Shown piece by piece: positions 1-9,500 of a stretch of DNA of 64,000 nucleotides (its first letter is position 1; each line of letters opens with the position of its first letter). Source of the stretch: Hygrophila difformis (lineage: Eukaryota > Streptophyta > Magnoliopsida > Lamiales > Acanthaceae). Where the stretch lies: positions 27,096,174 to 27,160,173 of the forward strand of contig JAOANR010000010.1 in assembly GCA_030278955.1 (NCBI GenBank), in the 5' to 3' direction. The notes under the pieces were generated by a model. That model saw nothing but the letters and a program-made list of their open reading frames with translations, searched no databases and had not been told where the DNA came from. A program made the translations under genes and the position numbers.

Positions 1-3
1 AAA

Positions 4-291
4 TGTAATACCCAGAAAATAGTTTGAAAGGAGTGGAACAAGCTACTCAAATCAACAATGTACTTTTCTTTTTTGTTAGCCATCATATAAGAACTCCAAA
101 GCTAAGCATGTTGCCTTAGACTAATTTTAGGATGGGTGACCTTCTGAAAAATCTCCCACGATGTGCATGACTGAGGCCAAAGCACGCTGAAAAGAGCTCA
201 TATTGGTTTATGAGATCAGCTTTCACTCCCAAAGCTGCAACATCAAGAGTAACACCATGTTTTCCACGTCGCGGAAAATGTGGGTGTTACA
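4..291 (+). mobile_element. Cassandra-like TRIM retrotransposon LTR
   Basis: The segment opens with TGTAATACCC and closes with GGGTGTTACA, the TG...CA inverted ends of an LTR. A degenerate primer-binding site (GATTGTATCA, compare TTGGTATCAGAGC for initiator tRNA-Met) follows directly. A 5S rRNA-like block lies in the middle. An LTR of about 290 bp that carries 5S sequence is the hallmark of the non-coding Cassandra TRIM family of plants. Only one LTR is visible, and the window edge hides the left flank, so this may be a solo LTR or the 5' LTR of a decayed copy. Confidence 0.72.
81..168 (+). pseudogene. 5S rRNA-derived domain inside the TRIM LTR
   Basis: The stretch follows plant 5S rRNA: CATCA..AGAACTCC..AAGCTAAGCATG (A-box region), then AGGATGGGTGACC (C box), then a decayed 3' part ending near GATGTGCA. 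It is much more diverged than a functional 5S gene and sits inside an LTR. I read it as the captured pol III promoter of a Cassandra element and not as an rDNA unit. Confidence 0.75.
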
Positions 292-2480
292 GATTGTATC
301 AAACCACAATTGCGGACTGGGCTTAGAATGTTACAGATTGTTACAGTAACACCATGTTTTTGCTCGATAAATTTAGTGCAGTAATGCGGACTGGGCTTAG
401 AATGTTGGGCCGATGCATACCGGGCTTTAACTTGTGGGCTCGGACAACTGTTGGGTCAATAGATGCCCCCCTCGCGCAATTTGTCTGATTAGGGTTTCTA
501 AGACAAATATGCATCTTCATTTTTTTTAAAAAGCAATCGGACCCCACGAGGTAACAAAAAGAGATCATTTTTAAAAATTTCCTTCTCTCTTCTACCGTGA
601 TCTGCATCGCTGCTGGACGTCAGCCGCCGCCGGCTACCGTTCTGCCGCCGCCATCAGCCCCTCAGCCGCCATTGGAGAGACGCCAGCTGTCGTTCGACCT
701 CGGGCCGATTGTAGTAGTGATGGAGTGCTATTGGTACACATCCATACATGTGTTCTTGGCAAATATCCAGATATGGACAGCTCATAATTATCTCAAAATT
801 CAATTTGTAAAACAATGCTACAATCATAAAACAATACCAAATATCATAACGACAAAATGGAGAGACTTTATAGCTTATACCTGCTTGGTGAGACATCATA
901 GATGTGTCCCTTTAGGAGAACTACTAGAGAAGCTTCGATTATCAGAAAATTCATGACTGCTACTTCGATCCCTTGGTCGAACCTGAAATTGCCTCAAAAC
1001 AAAATCTAACAATGAGAAAGAAACAACATTGCTCCTTAATAATACTTAATGGAAGATATAATTCTAAATCCAATAATTGATCTTAAAGCAAAGAGCTTCT
1101 AATTAGACAAAATAACTTAACAGAAAAGAAATTACCCTGGCGAATGCACTACTGAAGACTTTTTTAAGCATCAGATTCAGCGAAGACCTTTGTAATCAGA
1201 AGATTCAGCACTACTAAAGACCTTTGTAAGCAGCAGATTCACCATCGGACAATGCTGAGAACATCTCCTCACAGGTAGCAACAGGGCACCATCAACAGGT
1301 AGCAAAAGATGAGCAATAGTTTCTGCAAAGTAATGCAAAATGAAATATAGTCCAAAAATAGCGCCAGTGGAATTCAACACCTAAAATAAAAATACTGTCG
1401 GAGAACAGACATAGGCAAATTAGGGTTAAACATAGAGGAAGTTATTGCTTACCATATAAATTCCCAGATCAGAAATTTTATTAATTTGGGGCAATTGTGC
1501 ATAATAAACCCGAAAATCAAAATTGAGTGTAAGAACACATAAAAACAGTAGCAGAACAATGGAATGGGGTGGGACTTATCATGGTGGTCGTCTGGCAGAG
1601 GTAGGGTTCGCGAGATAGGTACAGATGGAGGAGACACCATAGTCAATCGAGCTGCCGCCGCATAGGAGTGGATCCCTAATGTGCCTGCGCCAACAAAAAG
1701 AAAACCTAGATAATTTCCTTGCCTTGATGAGTTTCCATTTAACAACAGTTAAGGAGCGTTCATGTGGTGCTCTAAAGTATGTTAAGGAAATAAATTGGGG
1801 AAGATACGTGAATCGGAGATGCTATGAATAATACCACAAAAATCAAAATAATCGAACCATTTACAATATACATAAAGCAATTCAATGAAACACCATTCCA
1901 CTGAGATAAATTACATAATAGTGAATAGGAAACAAAAATGAAAGCAGTAAATAAGAAATGAGAGATGTTTTAGTGGGGCGGCTCAACGGTGGCGAGCTAC
2001 AGAGACGGACAACGAAGATGCAGCGGGCGGCACAATGAAGGGCGACGTCCGACGGGCGACAAAGAGGGTTGTGGCAGAGGCTCCCGGCGGGCGTTGGGTG
2101 GAGGACAGACGGAGGGGAGTGGCGAGTGCGTCGGGAGGAGGGGAGTTCATAGATTTAGGGTTTGTGGTAAGAAAATGGTAATAAAGTTTTATGCGGAAAG
2201 TGAAAGAATGATTTTGGAGAGGGGAGGGCAGGCTTCGGCCATTTATTTCAATTGGGAGGGTGAATAGGAATCGGAGGAAATTTTGGGAAGAAATCTATGG
2301 AAAAAAGAAAACAGATACAATAAATGTGTGGGGGTGGGTGGCCTGATGGGGAATAAAAAAATTATAGAATGGCAAGTTTGCAAATTATGGAATGTGTGAG
2401 AGAGAGAGAGTGAAAATTGAAGTAATTTGTGAGATAAAATACTGTTTAGGCGGGAAACTGTGTAAAAAAGCCTATTTTAT
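292..2480. other. Unresolved intergenic stretch with two GC-rich islands
   Basis: No gene could be identified. A roughly 100-bp duplication is visible: GTAACACCATGTTTT at 248 and 347, and GCGGACTGGGCTTAGAATGT at 312 and 386. GC-rich islands lie at about 600-720 (plus-sense CCGCCG runs after AGGGTTTCTAAG) and at 1980-2160 (which reads like a 5' leader on the minus strand, AAACCCTAAATC). The short ORFs here (119 and 92 codons) show no domain I recognise. A decayed gene or a non-coding transcript pair is possible but unsupported. Confidence 0.3.
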
Positions 2481-2489
2481 ACTATAATA

Positions 2490-2995
2490 AAGATAAAGAT
2501 TAGGTAAGACTGTCTGGAAATGATTCACTAGATTTTATATTTTATTAGCTAAGATTGCATGGGCCTAATTCATTAATTTTATATTTTAAAAAATATGACA
2601 ATTGACGATTAAAAAAAAGTAAAAAATTTTCTACACTAATAATTTTTAATAAATAGAATAATAATGAGTTTTAAATTTAAAAACTTGATACCCATAAAAT
2701 TAATGAAAATGGAAATATTAGAAGAGATAGATAATTTGCATTAAGATTTACAATTCAATGTGCAACCAATAATTAAATGTTTGATGACTTTATGTTAAAT
2801 ATTCATACCAAAGAATATTAAATTCACTCGAGACACAACGTAAAAAAAAAATTTAAAAAAAAAGAGTCGTGGGTTGGTCCACCCTGCCGCGATCCCAACC
2901 CACAAAAGCCCGCCTCACCACAAGTTGGGCTCGTTTAGGCCCGCATCTAAACGGGTTTTTAAAAGTTGAGCCCTGCAATTTTTACCTTCGGGGCG
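2490..2995 (-). repeat. Truncated inverted relative of the hAT element at 3386-4400
   Basis: Read on the minus strand, this block follows the 5' half of the neighbouring hAT-type element in order: a GC-rich AACGGGTTT..AGCCCGCC head near 2880-2995, then the AT-rich body with GAATATT..TTAGCATAA and repeated CAGACAGTCTTACCTAAT-like motifs. The far terminus and any target duplication are missing. It is therefore a broken copy in opposite orientation. Confidence 0.55.
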
Positions 2996-3377
2996 TTTAA
3001 CAACATGTATTACTTAGTAAGGGTGTGGACATTTTGAGCAACGACTAGGTACCCCCTATTTTTTTTTTATAGTTGTATACTTGTATATATCGGCCCCGAT
3101 AATAGGACATGAGTAAGGCCCCGTTCTCTATAACTTTTTTTAGGACTTATTGCTTATTTTTTTCAAAATCAGATCAAACAGATCAGATAAGAAACATTCA
3201 GATCAGACCAGACCAGATCAAATCATTATAATAAAACTACATAATTACATATAATATTTTTTGAAAAAAAATAGCAATACAAATATTATTTTATTATAAT
3301 TATTTATAAATATATTATAATAATAATAACAATAATCATCATAATAATCATAATCATAACAATAGAATTAACTATTA

Positions 3378-4758
3378 CTCCCTCCTAGACCTGTCAAAAC
3401 GGGCTTAGCCCGTTGGGCCGGCCCGCCCCGCAAGGTAAAAAAATGCGGGGCGGGCTCAACTTTTAGAGGCCCGTTTAAATGCGGGCCTCAACGGGCCCAA
3501 TCCGCGGCGGGGCGGGCTTTTGCGGGTTAGGCCCGCGGCGGGGCGGGCCTACCCGCGGGCTTTCAGTTTTTTTTTTTTTTATGCATCGATTGAATTTATT
3601 ATTCTTTAGTATGAATGTTTAGCATAATGTCATCAAATATTTAAATTATTGAATTGATTCAATATTGAATTATCTGTCTCTTCTAATATTTCCATGTTCA
3701 TTTAATTTATGAGTATCAAGTTTTTAAGTTTTAAATTCCTTATTATTCTATTTATTAAAAATTATGTGTGCAGACAAATATTTATTTTTTTTAAATATAA
3801 ATTAATAAATTATGCTCATACAATCTTACCTAATAAAATACTAAATTTAATGAATTATGTTCAGACAATCTTACCTAATAAAATATAGAATTAATGAATT
3901 ATGCTTAGACAGTTTTACCTAATACAACTCTATCAAAGACTTCATCTGTGATGCCTAAAATTTAAACAATTCAATCATTAATTGTAAAACTTTTGTCACA
4001 CATATTATATTTTGCAAAATATTATATACTCCTTTAGTATTAAAAATTGAATAATCATAAATTCTTTTAAATAATTATTCAACAAACCCACATAAAAGTA
4101 AATAGTGCCAATAAATACACACTTACTTATTTATAATCATAAATACTAATTATAAATCTCTTTATTTTATTTTTAATATATACATTAAAAAATATATCCA
4201 AATTTTATTTTTTTTACAAATAAAAAAATAATACTATTATTTAAATAAAAAGCCCGCGGACCGACCCGCATAACCCGCGGCCCGCATGTGGGGCGGGTCG
4301 GGCCTAGACATTTTGAGCCCGCCCCGTTCAAGCCCGCAAAAACGCGGGGGCCCGCGCGGGCCGGCCCGTGTCGCCCCGCGGGCTCGTTTCGACACCTCTA
4401 CTCCCTCCGTCCCATTATTTAAGTTTCACTTTTCTTTTTGGTCCGTCCCAACACCTTTGTCTAATTTCCATTATAGGAAATCATTAAATATTAATTACCC
4501 ACCCACGCCCATCATATCACATCAATAATAAATATATTAAAAGTATAAATCCATTACCATAAATAAATTCAACTCACAACCATCACATCACACATAAATA
4601 AATCAATTAAATATTCAAACAAATTACAATCACATCACATAAATTACTAATTTACCCTTACTTTAAACACTAATCTACCCTTACATTAAATACTAACTAT
4701 TCTCACATAAGATATTGTGCCCAAAAGTTTTGAGACACTTCTAATAGGACGGAGGGAG
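3378..4758. mobile_element. Stowaway-like MITE (interrupted)
   Basis: The terminus CTCCCTCC (3378-3385, after TA) is separated by a hAT element from its continuation CTCCCTCCGTCCC at 4401. The other end, GGGACGGAGGGAG-like, finishes at 4758 before TA. TA target duplications on both sides and the CTCCCTCCGTCCC terminus fit the Stowaway (Tc1/mariner) class. Net length is about 360 bp. A closely similar but truncated copy lies at 13536-13825. Confidence 0.8.
3386..4400. mobile_element. Non-autonomous hAT-type element, 8-bp TSD CTCCCTCC
   Basis: The ends TAGACCTGTC and GACACCTCTA are inverted repeats. The 8 bp directly outside them are identical, CTCCCTCC at 3378-3385 and at 4401-4408, the length hAT transposases generate. 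Both subterminal regions are very rich in GGGC/GCCC (GGGCTTAGCCCGTTGGGCC), and the centre is AT-rich without an ORF. It is 1015 bp long, carries no transposase, and depends on an autonomous element elsewhere. Confidence 0.88.
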
Positions 4759-5240
4759 TAATAATTATTACTATTATTATTATTAATAATTTAGTAATTA
4801 ATTATTATTATTAATAATTAATAATCAATTTATTATTATATATAATTATTAATTATTATTAATTATAAAAATTATTAATTACTAATTTATTATTAATTAC
4901 TAATAATTACTAATTAATTATTATTATTATAAATTAATTATTAATTATTAGTATTATTATTATTAATACCATAATTTTAATTTATCAAAATATAAATAAA
5001 ATATTATCAGACCGGACCAGATCAGATCAGACCAGGCCAAATCAGATGGAATCAGATCAGACCAGAAATATTCAGACCAACCCAGACAAATTTAGATCAG
5101 ACCAGTCCAGATCTTATAAGTTCAGATCTACCAGACAAATTAAGGCCTAGCTAGAGAACAGGGCCTATTAATGACCATACCCAATTCAAAATGGGGCTGA
5201 CTGAAATTACAGACCTGGGTTGCCCGAACACCATTCCACC

Positions 5241-5970
5241 CAGAGCTGTCAAAATGGGCTTGGCCCGTTGGGCCAGCCCGCCCTCGCCTCCGAAAAAAGG
5301 TGGATTAAGCAGAATAAATAGACGCTCGTCTAGAAGCGGGCCTCAATGGGCTCAGCCCGCCTAACCCGCTGTTGCTTGGGCTGGCCGGTGATGGGGTAGG
5401 TCAGCCCGCGGGCCAAGAGAAGCTTTTAATTTTTTAAGTTTATTATGAATATCTAAATTATTACTCCTATAAGATAAGATATTTGTTAAGTGAATATTAT
5501 TTAAAATCATATAATATTAGTTTTATATTATACTCCTATAATTTTATATGTTTTTTTTGTAAGATATTATTAAAAAATACTATCATAACTTATTATCAAT
5601 TAAATTATATAAAAATAATTTTAATATTTATTATATATGACGTCAGCTACTTAACATTACTTTTTAGATTATTTTATATTATTTTTAAAGAAGAAAGACT
5701 TTAAATAATTAAACTAAATCATTTTATTTTTTAAAAGTATTTTTATTTTAAAATTAGATAATATATTTTATTTTGGATAAATAATGATATTACATAATTA
5801 AAAAAATTAAATGTATTAATTAAATATAAAAACCACTGGACTAACCCGTTTGACTCGTAATCCGCCAATGGTTGAACTAGGCTGAAGTAATTCGAACCAG
5901 CCCGGTCCGTTGTGGGCCAGCCAAATAGTGGGCTGGAGTGTGCCGTGTCGCCCGTGTGTCGACACCTCTA
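5241..5970. mobile_element. Second non-autonomous hAT-type element
   Basis: It begins CAGAGCTGTCAAAATGGGC and ends GTGTCGACACCTCTA, the same terminal family as the element at 3386-4400. Flanks ATTCCACC (5233-5240) and GTTCCACC (5971-5978) are an 8-bp duplication with one mismatch. The GC-rich subterminal parts (GGCTTGGCCCGTTGGGCC) surround an AT-rich core, and no transposase is encoded. Length is 730 bp. Confidence 0.82.
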
Positions 5971-5995
5971 GTTCCACCCATCTACAAACAAAATA

Positions 5996-6453
5996 CTCCC
6001 TCCATCCCGCGAAAGTTAACGCGTTTTTTTGGACACGGTAATTTATGTAGTGGGGTTTAATGGTTAAAGTATTGTGGGTATTTGTGTTTGAAATTTTAAT
6101 GAATTTTTACTTTACTTATTGTTTAACTTTGACTTAATATTATGGTAATGATTTAATTAGAAAAAAATATTCAAGTATGGTCTTGTTAAAATCGTCTAGA
6201 TATTTAGTTTTAGAATATATATTTTATATAATTTTTATTTGTACTTATTTGAGATATGGAGAATTAAAGAAATGTAAGAGATTTGTATAGAAAAATAAAA
6301 GTGTATTGGGAGTTGTGCAGAATAGTTAAAGTAATTATTTTAATGGATTTTTAGAAACCATTAAGATTCTAATTATATTTATATTAATTTAATTTATTTA
6401 AAAAAAAAACGTGTCAAATTTTATGTGACAGCTCAAAAAGGAGCGGGCGAGAG
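5996..6453. mobile_element. Stowaway-like MITE abutting the VHA-H promoter
   Basis: The left terminus is CTCCCTCCATCCCGCG after TA. The right terminus is the weaker GGAGCGGGCGAGAG before TA (6454-6455). The interior closely follows, in reverse complement, the MITE half at 28846-29229 (for example GTTTAACTTTGACTTAATAT). It ends only about 130 bp upstream of the subunit H start codon. Confidence 0.75.
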
Positions 6454-6458
6454 TACGA

Positions 6459-6468
6459 AGTATATACG
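6459..6468 (+). promoter_or_regulatory. Candidate TATA box of the VHA-H gene
   Basis: AGTATATACG lies four bases beyond the MITE's right-hand TA and about 117 bp before the ATG. This implies transcription start near 6490-6500 and a 5' leader of about 90 bases. The call rests on motif and spacing only. Confidence 0.4.
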
Positions 6469-6584
6469 ACTTCCACATTCAATAAAAATACAAATTAAAG
6501 CAATAAATTGGATTGGATTTGGGTTTGGGTCAGATTCCTTTACCGGGGAATTCTCTATCTTGATTCCGATCTACCACAGTCACG

Positions 6585-9500
6585 ATGCCTGCCGATCAAG
6601 ACGACCTCTCCATCGACCTGGTACACGCGCGTCCACACTCTCCCGATTTCATAATTATTAGCTTCAACTACTTCTCGATTTATCTTGATGCTCTTGATCT
6701 CTCCATTCTTGGAGTGTTTGATTTTGGGTTTCTTGTTGTTTTGGCGTTTTTCCATTGCCAAGGTCTTGAGAAGGGATATTCCATGGGAGACGTATATGAC
6801 TACTAAGCTCATCACCGGGACTGGCCTTCAGCTGCTGCGCCGCTACGATAAGAAACCTGAGAATTATAAAGCTCAGTTACTTGATGATGTCAGTACTCAA
6901 CATCACCAATTTCAATACATGAAATTTCTTACTCAATAAAATATTCCCACCACTGACCACTGTCCTTTTGCTGGTTTAAATTGTTTGTTTTGTGCTCCTT
7001 TATTTTATGTATAGCTATGCAGCCTCTTCTGTGCCCCAGGCGTGAGAATGATTTTCCTAAGTAAAAGCGTTAATCAATCCACCTTGACTAGTATTTGATA
7101 AATTATACTAGAAAATAAATAAATAAATAAACTGCTGCATGGTTTCCCCTTAGCTGAGAGGATTTCTGGTTAATTAGATTAATTTTGAGTACACGGTGGA
7201 TTTACTGTGTTGCATCTTTGTCTGTGTTTGTTGGTTTGTTTTCTAGTTGCAAATGCTTGTAGCTACTTATCTGTACTTGGCCTTGTTGCTAGTATTCTAG
7301 TAGTTAAAACTGACGACAAGTTTAATTGCAGGATGGTCCTGCTTACATTCGTGTTTTTGTGAGCATCTTGCGTGACATATTCAAGGAAGAAACTGTGGAA
7401 TATGTTTTAGCTCTGATTGATGAGATGCTTTCAGGCAAGTGTCAAATATTGTTGACTGTCACTTAAATTTTACCATTTTAAATAGCTAATGCCATTTGCT
7501 TCTTATCCCTTCTCAATGGCAGCCAACTCCAAAAGAGCTAGGCTATTTCACGATAGGTCTCTTGCCGATGAGGACATATACGAGCCTTTCCTGAGGCAAG
7601 GATCTCCAGTCTCCACTTAAGAATCGTTGATCGTTGCATGTTGTATTTATTGTTGAGTGATTTCTCTTTACATTATGAGGGAATAATTCTTTGCCATTCT
7701 AACAGAAACCAATTGAACTTTTTACATGTCTTGGAATTTTTTGAGGCTGATATGTGCTTTAACCTGCTTCTCATTATCAATATATTTGTAGTACTTCTCC
7801 TGCATTTAAAAGGAGTTTGTTCTTTGCTGTTGCAAACTGCACAATTGTGTTGTGATACTGTGATATATTATTCTGTTTATGAGCAACTAAATTGTTATTC
7901 CTTTTTCTTTTGTAGGTTGCTTTGGAAAGGTAACTGGTTTATACAAGAGAAGAGTTGTAAAGTACTTTCCTTGATAGTGAGGTGTGAGATATACCCACTC
8001 TCTTGGAAGAATACTTGGTATTTGTTTTATGTCTCACATTTGTGTTGTTGCTTCTTTTAATTCCAGTGGAAGACCTAAATCACACGATAGTTCCATTGCT
8101 AATGGGGCATCAGGTTCTAAGAAGAAGATCACTACGATAGATGATGTTTTGAAGGGACTGGTAGAGTGGCTGTGTTCGCAGGTTTGTCGTTCTATCCTTA
8201 TACATTAGCAGTATTTAGTTCTTGAAATTGCGACATTTTTTTGTCTTGTATCTGTAGTTGAGGTGAACGGTGCTACTTTTGTGCTTAAATGTAATCACAT
8301 TGATTACCTTATAAATAATTCGTAAGCAAATCAATAATGAATTTATGGTAATGCAATCATCTCTTAGATATCCATATGAAAATATATCAACTAGTGAGAC
8401 TGGTACTTGTGTGTTTATACTGTGCAGCTGAAGAAGCCATCTCACCCTACTCGCGGCATTCCATCTGCTATAAATAGCCTGGCAACTTTACTGAAAGAAC
8501 CTCTTGTGAGATCTTCATTTGTTCAAGCAGATGGGGTGAAGTTGCTCATTCCTCTGATTTCTCCTGCATCCACTCAACAATCCATTCAGGTGACACTTGT
8601 TCTGGATTACCCACATAGATTACATTTATCTCACTATTTAATTGAAACACTTCTTTCCAAAATGATGAGGAAGAGGCTTTGCACTTGAAATGGGGCTAAT
8701 GTAGATCCTTGAGCCTTTTAAGAACAATGAAGTAAGGCACCCATGCAAACGATAAAATAAAGCTTTTGAGAAGATAAGATATAGAGGGTGAAGAGACATT
8801 GAACAAAAAGCTTTAATAAGGAATTTAGTCCATGCCCACTTCGGAAATAGAGATTCTCATATAGGTTCCAAGTCCAACCCCCTTGACTCTGGGGACATGT
8901 ATAACTTATATACTTCTATACTATATATGTTTGTGTATGTGCGTGCGGGTGTGTTTCTATAACACTCTCCTTCATGTGTGGGCACTGTTCTTTTTTGCAA
9001 AATCTTGCATTTGATATGAAATACTTGTTCTTCAATTTTCATGGATGGATGACATCATGACAATGGGGATTTTAACACCAATCCTCCTCCCATAACATGT
9101 TAAATGATGATTTTACCTAAAATTTTTAGTAAATAGAAATATGTATCATTTTAAATATTTTATAGCTATATTTTTATTTATCAAGTCCTTTAACATTTTT
9201 AATATTTTCCCGCTATTTTGTAGTAGTATTTGACACAAGGACATAAGCCATAAGCCTGTATTGCATGATAAATTTGTTTAAGTTGTATATTTGTAATATT
9301 ATGATGCACATGGACAAACTAAAATAAATACGTTAATGTCCAATTATGGAAATGATTAAGTAGTTTTGTTAACTTATTTACATACCGGAATCTATGAAGT
9401 ATTATTTTTTAATCCCATTCTTTAATTAGTTTTGTTAAGTATGCTTTTCATAAAGATAAAAAATATAAATAGAAAATGATTATTTTTTAGTCCCATTCTT

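Larger units (their letters stand above)
3117..5165. mobile_element. Outer MITE with CAGATCAGACCAG subterminal repeats, split by nested insertions
   Basis: The ends GGCCCCGTTCTCT (3117) and AGAGAACAGGGCC (ending 5165) are near-perfect inverted repeats. Both flanks carry arrays of CAGATCAGACCAG-like repeats (3170-3230 and about 5010-5135), a pattern seen as transposase-binding subterminal repeats. The middle is an AT-rich ATTATTA-type sequence. Removing the Stowaway and hAT inside leaves about 670 bp. The flanking TAA on the left and TAT on the right do not give a clear target duplication, so the superfamily (PIF/Harbinger or hAT) is not settled. Confidence 0.6.

Noticed and set aside
597..956. 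119-codon plus ORF with Pro-rich start
   Set aside because: The GC-rich start and AT-rich rest do not form a plausible protein. No motif, and an overlapping minus ORF of similar size exists.
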